From positions 43,224-107,223 of the forward strand of contig JBDRKJ010000004.1 of assembly GCA_043814035.1 (NCBI GenBank): a stretch of DNA of 64,000 nt, read 5' to 3'. The notes under the pieces were generated by a model, which did not search any database, had not been told where the DNA came from, and saw only the letters and a list, made by a program, of their open reading frames with translations. This document shows, piece by piece, positions 1 through 7,192 of the stretch. A program made the position numbers and the translations under genes. The stretch is from Peribacter sp043814035 (lineage in GTDB: Bacteria; Patescibacteriota; Gracilibacteria; Peribacterales; Peribacteraceae). Each line of letters starts with the position of its first letter. The stretch's first letter is position 1.

Positions 1-735
1 CGACGCCTGCGGGAACTGGAGAAGATGCTTCTTGGCCCACATCCCGATCGGGCATTTGAAGATCTATGGGAGACGCGGATCTTGAGCTATCTCATTCCTG
101 AACTCTTCGCATGCAAGGGCATTGCGCAACCCAAGGATTACCACCACGAGGGTGACGTGTGGGATCACACCATGATGGCTTTACGCGCATTTCTGCCCGA
201 GCACGGACCGGATGTGCGGTGGGCGACGCTTTTTCACGACTGCGGCAAGGCGGTGACCTTTGAAACGAAGGAGCGTATTCGGTTCGATGAGCACGCCCCC
301 GTTTCGGCGGATCTCACCGACAAGGCACTGCACAGACTGCAGGCGACCGGGCACCGGATGCGCAAAATCCACTGGCTCGTGGCGCACCACATGATGATGG
401 GGTTCTTTGCCGAGATGAATGTGGAACGAAAGTCTCACTGGTACTTTCACCCCTGGTTCCACGAGCTTTTGCAGCTCTTCTGGCTCGATATCGCTGGCAC
501 AGATCCGCAGGATTTCACCCTCTACGGCGAGATTCTGCAGGATTACCATCACTTCCTCGATGCGCACCCGCGACCCCCAAAGCAGCTTCTCTCCGGTGAC
601 GAGATTATGGAGCTCCTGGGTCTTACACCCGGTGAGAAGGTTGGCGAGGTGATTCAGGCCCTTCACGAAGCGCAGGTTCGCGGCGAGATTACAAAGAAGA
701 GCGAGGCACGGGAATTCATACAAAAAATGCTATAG
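1..735 (+). CDS. cca: CCA-adding tRNA nucleotidyltransferase, C-terminal part (5' truncated by window)
   Basis: The open frame runs in from base 1 and the first in-window ATG is at 25. The visible part holds the HD phosphohydrolase-like domain: an H-E-G-D-V-W-D-H segment near residue 50 of the visible protein and an F-H-D-C-G-K segment near residue 80. It is followed by the alpha-helical tail seen in class II CCA-adding enzymes. The family adds or repairs the 3' CCA end of tRNAs; the catalytic nucleotidyltransferase head must lie upstream of this window. The gene ends 14 bases before a tRNA, and its stop codon overlaps that tRNA's -10 element. The family assignment is reasonably firm, although another HD-domain nucleotidyltransferase cannot be excluded from the tail alone. 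Confidence 0.8.
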   Translation, partial: RRLRELEKMLLGPHPDRAFEDLWETRILSYLIPELFACKGIAQPKDYHHEGDVWDHTMMALRAFLPEHGPDVRWATLFHDCGKAVTFETKERIRFDEHAPVSADLTDKALHRLQATGHRMRKIHWLVAHHMMMGFFAEMNVERKSHWYFHPWFHELLQLFWLDIAGTDPQDFTLYGEILQDYHHFLDAHPRPPKQLLSGDEIMELLGLTPGEKVGEVIQALHEAQVRGEITKKSEAREFIQKML

Positions 736-736
736 T
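728..736 (+). promoter_or_regulatory. Extended -10 promoter of tRNA-Ile
   Basis: TGCTATAGT (TG at 728-729, hexamer TATAGT at 731-736) lies 12 bases before the mature tRNA. It overlaps the stop codon of the upstream gene. It matches the TGnTATNNT pattern found before many genes in this window. Confidence 0.6.
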
Positions 737-748
737 GAACGTATGATC

Positions 749-825
749 GGGCGAGTAGCTCAGTCGGTTAGAGCACAGGACTTATAAGCCTGCGGTCGGT
801 GGTTCAATTCCACCCTCGCCCACCA
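749..825 (+). tRNA. tRNA-Ile (anticodon TAT)
   Basis: A full cloverleaf can be folded. The acceptor is GGGCGAG paired with CTCGCCC, the D-stem GCTC/GAGC, the T-stem GGTGG/CCACC around TTCAATT, with an encoded CCA at 823-825. The anticodon loop is CTTATAA, giving TAT (isoleucine, AUA). The last anticodon-stem pair is an A-G mismatch. The 3' 22 bases are shared with the end of the convergent serine recombinase gene. Confidence 0.93.
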
Positions 826-2354
826 TCACAGACAATCGGGTGTTTTATGAAATCCTCGAAGAGAGGATTGAGCTTTACCGAAGCCACTTTCTGCTGGGCG
901 ACGTAGATGTTCAAAACTAGCATGTTGGCAATATCGTTCTTCACGGCGTGAGGGACGAGTTCATAGTCTTCCGAAGCCGTTTTCAGGGTGTTCAAGAACC
1001 CCTCAACATCCACAGAGGAAAACGCCAAGGTCGCCTCCAAGGTCTTGATTTGCTCGTCGAGCTTGGCGATCTGGCTCCGCAGCCGCTCTTGCTCCGTGGC
1101 GTACCCCTGCTTCGCCTCGTCGTCGTAATCTTCCTTCACGCGGCGGAGGGCCATGGCCTTTTTCTCAGTGTCCAGCTTCGTGCGCTTTGTTTTGAGTGTT
1201 TTGATTTGATCCCTCACGCCCTTGTGGGTCTCAGCCACGTTTTCAGAGAGGGCGCGTTGTAGCTTTTCGCGGTCAATTTCCTCGGGGCGAATGCTCCGTA
1301 AGAGCTCGGTGATGGCGTCGGAAATCACGAACGCACGGACCCCCTTGCCGTATTCAGGACAGGATTTGTTTGCGCATCGGTAGTAGATTTTCTTTCGTTG
1401 CTTCATGCCTTTGCCCTTGGATGCCCCCCTCGTTCGCAGTTGGTTACATTCTGCGCAGTACACGATGTCGCGGAAGGGGAAGTCGTACTTCACTTTTTCC
1501 TTCCCATGGTTGCGCCGCATCTGCTGGACCCGTCTCCACTCGTCCTCCGTCGCCATCGTCTCGAACTCGTAGAGGGCCGTAAGGTCAATTTCCTGACCCC
1601 TTTGTGACAATATCCCGTAGTAGATCGGGTCCTTCATGTACTCGTTGAGCTTTGCCGCGGTCATCGGCTGCTCTCGGCTCAGACGGACCATTTTGCTTTT
1701 CAGGACGCGCCTGTAGCCCATCGAGTTCACTTCCTCGACGATCTTGCTCTCACGAACCCCTTGGAGCCGCAGCGCCCACGCCCGCTGCATCGGAGCGAAG
1801 TTCACAGGATCGGGCTGGTAGAACCCCGTTTCGTCGTCGCGGACGTAACCCGCCTTATACCCGCCGCTCGACTTTCCGTCCTGCAACGCCCGCATGTTGC
1901 CGCGGCGCACGTCTGCGGAGAGCTTGTCCGAGTAGTGTTTCGAGAGGGCGAAGCTGATCCCGAGCATCATCTTACCGTTTGCATCGTTCGTGAACGGGAA
2001 CGATACGAACTTGAGGTCGAGGAGCTTGCCGTCGTCGATCAACTGGATCAGTTCGCCGCCTTCCATCATGTTGCGGGCGAGACGGTCGGGATGCCATGCA
2101 ACGATGCCATTGATCTCTCCGCGGTCAATCGCCTCCACCATGGCTCGGAACTTCGGGCGGCGGCGTGGCTTCTTTGCCGAGATGTCCTCGATGATCGGGC
2201 CCCCGATAATGTTTAGGTCGAGCCTCTTGGCGAGGTCCTGACATTCCGCGATCTGATCTTCAATTGAGCGCACCTGCTTCTGAGGGTCATCTGTGGATTT
2301 GCGAGCGTAAATCACATAACGGGTCGCCCGAATGTCGTCTGGGTGTTCCTCCAT
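804..2354 (-). CDS. Large serine recombinase (site-specific integrase)
   Basis: 516 residues. The N-terminal resolvase domain shows YARKSTDD (catalytic Ser near residue 20), then the helix region with W-H-P-D-R-L-A-R-N. A 'recombinase' domain follows, and then a zinc-ribbon type domain with C-A-E-C and C-A-N-K-S-C near residues 300-330. A long charged coiled coil occupies about residues 375-450. The length and order are typical of large serine integrases of phages and integrative elements. The last eight codons and the stop are read across the 3' end of tRNA-Ile on the opposite strand, which suggests the tRNA end is the attachment site. A -10-like TACAAT lies 7 bases before the ATG, with no Shine-Dalgarno. 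It probably mobilises the 804-5930 element. Confidence 0.93.
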   Translation of the reverse strand: MEEHPDDIRATRYVIYARKSTDDPQKQVRSIEDQIAECQDLAKRLDLNIIGGPIIEDISAKKPRRRPKFRAMVEAIDRGEINGIVAWHPDRLARNMMEGGELIQLIDDGKLLDLKFVSFPFTNDANGKMMLGISFALSKHYSDKLSADVRRGNMRALQDGKSSGGYKAGYVRDDETGFYQPDPVNFAPMQRAWALRLQGVRESKIVEEVNSMGYRRVLKSKMVRLSREQPMTAAKLNEYMKDPIYYGILSQRGQEIDLTALYEFETMATEDEWRRVQQMRRNHGKEKVKYDFPFRDIVYCAECNQLRTRGASKGKGMKQRKKIYYRCANKSCPEYGKGVRAFVISDAITELLRSIRPEEIDREKLQRALSENVAETHKGVRDQIKTLKTKRTKLDTEKKAMALRRVKEDYDDEAKQGYATEQERLRSQIAKLDEQIKTLEATLAFSSVDVEGFLNTLKTASEDYELVPHAVKNDIANMLVLNIYVAQQKVASVKLNPLFEDFIKHPIVCDGGRGWN

Positions 2355-2391
2355 GTCTTCAATTGTACCTGTTTATCCGCTTTCTTCCGCT

Positions 2392-2697
2392 TCAATCCCA
2401 GTCCGATGCCTTCCCGTACTTTCGGATGTATTGAAGGTTGTACCGTTCGGGCTCTCGGCGTTCAAGGTAGGCCATAGCCGCCCTCGCGTCGCCCTTCCTG
2501 ATCGCATCCGCCCACGTATTACGGGCGAGACATGCCGCGTACCCCTGCGCCGCGTGCATTTCGCCGGAGAGCGCTTCGTTCTTGGCAACGGCCTCCGTGT
2601 AGGTTTCGGGGGTGATCCCCGCGTAGGCGCACGCCGTAGGCACGTCGTGGCCGTTCCAGAACGCCAGCTTTAATTTCTGGACTGTCTCACGTCTCAT
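2392..2697 (-). CDS. Terminase small-subunit-like helix-turn-helix protein
   Basis: 101 residues. The N-terminal half (about residues 5-35) reads as a short homeodomain-like helix-turn-helix (G-H-D-V-P-T-A-C-A-Y-A-G-I-T-P-E-T-Y). This resembles the DNA-recognition part of phage terminase small subunits and their relatives on integrative elements. The rest is a basic helical tail ending in Y-G-K-A-S-D-W-D. The ATG lies 3 bases after the stop of the upstream gene, so the two are probably translated together. No large terminase or capsid gene is visible, so a DNA-packaging role is not supported. A small element-encoded DNA-binding protein is the safest reading. Confidence 0.55.
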   Translation of the reverse strand: MRRETVQKLKLAFWNGHDVPTACAYAGITPETYTEAVAKNEALSGEMHAAQGYAACLARNTWADAIRKGDARAAMAYLERREPERYNLQYIRKYGKASDWD

Positions 2698-2700
2698 AGG

Positions 2701-3249
2701 TCAGTTTTGCGAAACAAACCCACGTTCATCGTTCACGTCGATCACGACGGGGCTTTCGACCGTTTCGCCCTTCCGCATACGTTGGACCCGTTCCAACTCG
2801 TGTGTCGCCTTGTAAATACGGTTCTCGACGGTCGTCTGATAGCGAAGGTAAATACTCGACAGCCGTTCCACGTCCTCGTACTGCATGACGGGGCGGTAGC
2901 TGTCCTCGTCGTAGTGAATATCGTTCAGACGGTCGAAACGGGAGGGTTTAAGCCGCGTCAGCATGAACTCGCGCTCGGCCTTCCCTGCGCGGTACAGCAT
3001 GAGGAACCCCGCCGCGATACGCTCGACGAGGAAGATTTCCATGACGCCGACGGGCTGGTACTCGGCGCGAAGGTCGTGGAGGTAGCGGTCGAGGACGTTC
3101 CCCTCGTACTTCGTCTTCAAATCAGCAAGGATGCCGTGCTGACGGGCGTTCCATCGGACGATCTCCTTCCCTCGCGCCGTCTTCACGCCGCCGAGCTTGG
3201 CATTGTTTTTATTTGCGATCCGCCGTCGTTCGGAGGCTGCGACTGGCAT
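2701..3249 (-). CDS. Hypothetical accessory-element protein (ARGKE-x-x-R-W-N family)
   Basis: About 182 residues. The N-terminus has the segment K-T-A-R-G-K-E-I-V-R-W-N-A-R-Q-H-G-I. This motif (T-x-x-G-K-x-x-x-R-x-N-A-x-x-H-G) recurs in short uncharacterised proteins of mobile elements in diverse bacteria. The middle and C-terminus are helical, with many Arg/Glu residues. Two in-frame ATGs exist, at 3255 and 3249. I chose 3249 because a TACAAT hexamer sits 6 bases before it, as in other leaderless genes here, whereas the first ATG abuts that hexamer. It is transcribed with the terminase-like gene 3 bases downstream. Function unknown. Confidence 0.6.
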   Translation of the reverse strand: MPVAASERRRIANKNNAKLGGVKTARGKEIVRWNARQHGILADLKTKYEGNVLDRYLHDLRAEYQPVGVMEIFLVERIAAGFLMLYRAGKAEREFMLTRLKPSRFDRLNDIHYDEDSYRPVMQYEDVERLSSIYLRYQTTVENRIYKATHELERVQRMRKGETVESPVVIDVNDERGFVSQN

Positions 3250-3534
3250 GGTCATATTGTAATCGTCGTGGAGTTTCGTGTCGAAAACAACGGAATGTGA
3301 GGGATTGCGCGGAGGAGGGGGGTCGAGGATAATTGCCTTGCCACAGTTTTCTCATCGGTAGCGACGCCCGTTCTTGGCGTCCTCTGGAATCGAGCCCCGT
3401 AAGGGGCGCTGCTGATTCAGTTCAGCTTGATCCAGAGGGTTCGCCCGAAGGGAAAGCTGTGGCACTGATCACAGCGTCCCTTTTGCGCATGGTAGGGATG
3501 GCTGGGTCCTCCATCCCATTCCTTCTCCCCCCGT

Positions 3535-4506
3535 ATGGAACCTCTCTTTCAAACCTCTCTGATGGGTTTTAGCGTGACCGTTTACCCCGACCGTGTCACA
3601 TATCGAAAGATGTGGGCGGGGGAACAATCCGTCCCGCTCAGTCAGATTGCCTCCGTCACGGTCGCGATGATGGGAGTGCAACGGGTCACAATTGAAACGA
3701 CGGGGGGGAAGAAGATCAAAATGCCAGTGGCGCTCTCTGACAAAGACAAGCTCCGCGACGCGATCTTTGCCGCGCAGTCGGGCACAAAATCTCAGCATGT
3801 CACGGGAGCCCCGCAGAGCGAGGCAAAGGTGAAGAAAGGGGCGAAGCCCGAGATGGTGCAGGAGCGGGGCAGGGGAGGCCTCAGGCGCGTCCTCGCATGG
3901 GTCATCGGGGTCTTCTTCGTCCTCGCTGCGCTTGGCACTCTCGGGACCCATCCTGCCGCAGCGCTGGCCTTCCTCGTCGCGGCTGGCGTCACCCTCCCGC
4001 CTTCATCCCGCTACCTTCAAACCAAGATCACTTTCCTCTCGCGCTCGGGCATGAGGATCACGGTCGCCGCGGTCGCCTTTTTCGTCGCCGTGGGGCTGCA
4101 AGGGAGTGTTGAGCAAAGACCGAACGCGGCGCAGCCGCAGAAGGAGGCGCAAACAACCTCAGCCGCAGTCCTCGCCCAACACAAGGTTCTCCCCGAGGGC
4201 ATCCACGGCACGACGAGAATAATCCATGTGATTGTTCAACCCACTATCACCGAAACCGAGATCGTCGCCATCAATGACAGTTTGATCAGTAAGTATGCGA
4301 GGGGGTTGACCCACCTCAACATTGAGTACTTCGACGATGAGGCGATTGCCGCCGATTACTTCCAAAGACTTTCTCAGGTATCAGAAACAGAAGGAGATAA
4401 AATGTTCAAACATTACATAGGGACATACACAATGAACAAAACCACGGGGTACAACAAACTCGGATTCCATGTGGGGGACGGCTGGGTAACGATAAAAGAA
4501 TACTAG
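3535..4506 (+). CDS. Hypothetical membrane protein with PH-like N-terminal domain
   Basis: 323 residues. Residues 1-80 alternate short hydrophobic strands and end in a helix. They look like a bacterial PH-like fold (F-S-V-T-V-Y-P-D-R-V-T-Y, then V-T-I-E-T-T-G-G-K-K). A basic linker leads to two hydrophobic segments at about 120-150 and 170-190, and a soluble C-terminal domain of about 110 residues with no motif I recognise. The protein is probably anchored in the inner membrane by the two helices. The gene points opposite to its neighbours inside the putative integrated element and is convergent with the HNH gene, with 3 bases between stops. About 280 bases before it carry no gene I can support. 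The fold assignment is inference from composition. Confidence 0.55.
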   Translation: MEPLFQTSLMGFSVTVYPDRVTYRKMWAGEQSVPLSQIASVTVAMMGVQRVTIETTGGKKIKMPVALSDKDKLRDAIFAAQSGTKSQHVTGAPQSEAKVKKGAKPEMVQERGRGGLRRVLAWVIGVFFVLAALGTLGTHPAAALAFLVAAGVTLPPSSRYLQTKITFLSRSGMRITVAAVAFFVAVGLQGSVEQRPNAAQPQKEAQTTSAAVLAQHKVLPEGIHGTTRIIHVIVQPTITETEIVAINDSLISKYARGLTHLNIEYFDDEAIAADYFQRLSQVSETEGDKMFKHYIGTYTMNKTTGYNKLGFHVGDGWVTIKEY

Positions 4507-4509
4507 TGC

Positions 4510-5562
4510 CTATTGCCCATACTTTTGGACTTTGAGCCGTGCGCGACCCCGCGAATCAACGTCATACTTCGCCACTAGTAATGGCGATTTGATCCGTAGC
4601 GGGCGCAGCTCAATGGGGTCCATGCCGTCACAGAATATAAAGCCTACGAGTTTTTCCTCTGGCAAAGTGTCTTCTGCGAGCTCGACCTCGTAGATCATCA
4701 TGTCGAAGAACTGGGCGAAACCGACTACCGTCCCGTCTGCATTTTCAATCTTGACGTTCGCACCGCTCGGAAAGTTGTATTTTATATGTTCCGTTTCGTC
4801 ATCCCAGAAAACGCCAGTCTTTATTTTGATTGAAAGTTTGCCCGTCCCGTAGCGAATGAATGCTCGCGCCGTGTCCCACTTCGGATCAAGCACGATGTCT
4901 TCGCCCATGTAATATGCGACGAAATTGAAGAGGATTTTTGCAACACCACGCTTTGTGACGGTATCTACAATCCCCGTGGCATCCAAAAGAACCTGATTTC
5001 TGTCACCCATGAGAGGCGCCAGTTCGGTGTAATTGAAGGGTGAAGTGAACTTCAACCCTCGCGCTACGAGGTGGTTGTACATTTCCTCCAACTTGGATTT
5101 ATCGCCCGACAGCTCCACGTCCAGCTTCCGTTTGAGCCATGGGGTGATGTCGAAGGTATCGGTCTGATCGTAGCGAATAACTGCCTCCTCCTTTTTCTCA
5201 CGATCAATCAAGCGAACAATGGTCTGCATTTCCGGCTCCCCCCTCGTCCCGTCCATTTCGAATCGGAGCTTCGGGACCCCCTTGGGTCTCTCGTCGTCGG
5301 CGAGTTCCATCGTGACGCGTTTATGAGGTCTCCGCGCCGACGAGCGAATCCCATGCTTGTACCGTTGCATGGCTTCAAGGGAGTCCCGCGTGAGGGCAAT
5401 ATCGAGTGTGTCACCGAAATACTGGTTGCAGGAGGCGCAGACGCATTTCAGGGTTGGCGTGTTGCTTCCGAAGGTGCCGAAGCCTTGGGGTACGACGTGC
5501 TCCCCTCTGCGGGTAAACGTCACCTCGGGCTCGGCCTTCAAACAGTAGATACACTTCGTCAT
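4510..5562 (-). CDS. HNH-type endonuclease-like protein
   Basis: 350 residues. The N-terminus has C-I-Y-C (residues 4-7), then G-E-H-V-V-P near 21-26, then C-V-C-A-S-C-N near 41-47 and an F-G-D-T-L-D segment. This spacing of two Cys pairs around an E-H-V-V-P core is characteristic of HNH nucleases, where a zinc knuckle supports a beta-beta-alpha metal site. The 280-residue C-terminal part is unrecognised and may recognise DNA or act as a sensor. The gene lies in the putative integrated element downstream of two very short reading frames. A role in defence or element maintenance is plausible but not shown. Confidence 0.7.
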   Translation of the reverse strand: MTKCIYCLKAEPEVTFTRRGEHVVPQGFGTFGSNTPTLKCVCASCNQYFGDTLDIALTRDSLEAMQRYKHGIRSSARRPHKRVTMELADDERPKGVPKLRFEMDGTRGEPEMQTIVRLIDREKKEEAVIRYDQTDTFDITPWLKRKLDVELSGDKSKLEEMYNHLVARGLKFTSPFNYTELAPLMGDRNQVLLDATGIVDTVTKRGVAKILFNFVAYYMGEDIVLDPKWDTARAFIRYGTGKLSIKIKTGVFWDDETEHIKYNFPSGANVKIENADGTVVGFAQFFDMMIYEVELAEDTLPEEKLVGFIFCDGMDPIELRPLRIKSPLLVAKYDVDSRGRARLKVQKYGQ

Positions 5563-5591
5563 GGGTGTTGAAAACGTCTTTCGCTACACAG

Positions 5592-5756
5592 TCACGGTTC
5601 GGTGAACCTGAATATCTGACCGTCCGTTGTCTTCATCTGCGTGCGGTTCTCGGGATTTTTTTCCCTCTGGGCTTGCTCGGCGTAGAGCTTATTCACCAGC
5701 GCCACCAGAGCGACGTACTCGGGGTCCGTCACGCCTTTTTTGAGGTGCATGGACAT
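5592..5756 (-). CDS. Small hypothetical protein (54 aa)
   Basis: The short frame starts at an ATG at 5756 and ends with TGA at 5592-5594. It encodes a charged peptide beginning M-S-M-H-L-K-K-G-V-T-D-P-E-Y and ending F-R-F-T-E-P. It lies 30 bases upstream of the HNH gene on the same strand and just after another truncated frame, so it may be the first gene of that unit. Coding status rests only on strand, spacing and plausible composition. Confidence 0.35.
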   Translation of the reverse strand: MSMHLKKGVTDPEYVALVALVNKLYAEQAQREKNPENRTQMKTTDGQIFRFTEP

Positions 5757-5759
5757 AGA

Positions 5760-5927
5760 TCAGTAGGCAATGGCCTCGGAGAAGAGTGTAGCGTGTACGG
5801 GGTCCTTTTGGTAGTGCAGCGCGGCGAACCGGCGAGACTGCTCCATCACGTGCGGGGCTTGGATCAGGACGGCAATCAGGTGTTCAATATGTTGAGGAAC
5901 TAGCCCACCAACCTCCGCAGGAGGTTG
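5760..5927 (-). pseudogene. Truncated gene fragment fused to a palindromic repeat
   Basis: An open frame enters from the palindromic repeat at 5910-5993 and continues as V-P-Q-H-I-E-H-L-I-A-V-L-I-Q-A-P-H-V-M-E before stopping at 5760. The only internal ATG would give 28 residues. The helical peptide looks like the genuine C-terminus of a gene whose 5' part has been replaced by the repeat. It marks the right boundary of the accessory region. Confidence 0.35.
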
Positions 5928-5993
5928 TCAACCGTAGCCTCGCCGAGGCGAGCGAAGGTTGACTCTTCGGTTAGGACCTCCTGGCTACGGTTG
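5910..5993. repeat. Nested palindromic repeat, three hairpins
   Basis: Three inverted pairs can be drawn. AACCTCC (5910-5916) pairs with GGAGGTT (5920-5926). CAACC (5929-5933) pairs with GGTTG (5957-5961), enclosing GTAGC...GCGAA. Alternatively CAACCGTAGCC (5929-5939) pairs with GGCTACGGTTG (5983-5993), an 11-base match. The inner GTAGC...GCGAA core recurs at 15087-15124 (reverse strand) and 55063-55088 with different arm sequences, so this is a family rather than a single hairpin. Confidence 0.65.
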
Positions 5994-6039
5994 GCAGGCC
6001 AAGCCATCGTCTATCCCGTGTAAGCCACGCGGTTGACGT

Positions 6040-7017
6040 TCAGGCTTGTCCTGAATCGTCATTTTCGTCCGCGATACTGCCGACCAATTCCTCCAGTGCA
6101 TCTTCGAGCGTCACCAGTCCAATAGTTTTGCCGTCATCCACAACGATTGCCAGCTGAGCCATGCTCTTTCTTAAGAAATGCAGAAGGTCGTCACAGCGCA
6201 TTTCACCCTTCACCTGAGAAATAGTGCGGACGATGCTGAGCACAGACACATCTCCTTCGCCATAAGCCAGAGCCTCCAGTACATCGCGACTCCGAATATA
6301 ACCGCGCACATCATCAAGAGAACTCCCTACAATCGGATAACGCGAATGACTGTGTTTAAAGACCATTTTTGCGGCACGCCGAATCGTTGTATCGGTGTGG
6401 CAATAGACTATCTTGGATGCTGGCGTCATCACCTCGGCCGTTGTGCGATCGTTGAGAACGAACGCCTTGTGGATCAGCTCACGTTCATCGGCATCAATAT
6501 GTCCGGCCCCGCCGCCCAAATTTGCGAGTGCGCGGATTTGCTCCTCGGTGCCTACCTTTCTTTTTCCGGATTTGAACAGATGAACCAGTTTCTCCAGCAG
6601 ACAGACAATGGGGAATAAAATGATGACGAGCGCGCGCAAAAACGGTGCCGCCATTCTGCTGATGCGAGGCGCATGGTGTGCCCCTATCGATTTAGGAATG
6701 ATTTCCGAGAAAATGATTGTCATAAACGTAAGGATGGCTGTAATGAAACCAATAGCACTGCTGCCGAAGATGGCCTCCGCCTTTCTTCCAGCCAAAATGG
6801 GCCCAAGAATGTTGGTAACATTTGTCAGAATCACGATCACGATGATAGCGCGCGTGGTGTGCTTGAGGAGTGTCTTCAGCGCAACAGCACCCCAACGATT
6901 TTTTGTAATCAGCACTTCCACTTCCGCCGGTCCTACACTCAAAATTGCCGCATCAATCATAGCCAAGAAGCCGGACACAAAAACGAATCCGACAATGAAG
7001 ATGGCAAGTTCGATCAT
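6040..7017 (-). CDS. CorC/HlyC-family (CNNM + CBS) membrane protein
   Basis: 325 residues. Four hydrophobic segments occupy about residues 1-150 (CNNM/DUF21 domain, including I-F-S-E-I-I-P-K-S-I-G). Two CBS motifs follow at about 195-310 (R-T-T-A-E-V-M-T-P, then G-L-V-T-L-E-D-A-L-E-E-L-V-G). This is the domain order of the CorC/HlyC/YfjD family, integral membrane proteins linked to Mg2+/Co2+ efflux. The C-terminal CorC_HlyC domain of many relatives is absent, giving the shorter form. TAGAAT lies 9 bases before the ATG. The gene appears to be core sequence flanking the accessory element. Confidence 0.88.
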   Translation of the reverse strand: MIELAIFIVGFVFVSGFLAMIDAAILSVGPAEVEVLITKNRWGAVALKTLLKHTTRAIIVIVILTNVTNILGPILAGRKAEAIFGSSAIGFITAILTFMTIIFSEIIPKSIGAHHAPRISRMAAPFLRALVIILFPIVCLLEKLVHLFKSGKRKVGTEEQIRALANLGGGAGHIDADERELIHKAFVLNDRTTAEVMTPASKIVYCHTDTTIRRAAKMVFKHSHSRYPIVGSSLDDVRGYIRSRDVLEALAYGEGDVSVLSIVRTISQVKGEMRCDDLLHFLRKSMAQLAIVVDDGKTIGLVTLEDALEELVGSIADENDDSGQA

Positions 7018-7192
7018 GTAGAGAGGATTCTAGTGCAGACCTCATTGGTAGTCCATCTGCCCAATTTCCAATGACGGTTTAACCTTTTGATCATGTCAGC
7101 ATTCAAGAATCATGCAAGCAGAAGTAATTTCAAGATTATGCAAGAAGGACAATAATCGGGACCACGTAGCTGAAATTTTCTCCCCCCTCACT

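Noticed and set aside
2707..3300. 197-residue open frame on the plus strand
   Set aside because: It is the antisense of the gene at 2701-3249, has no promoter or ribosome site, and its composition mirrors that gene.
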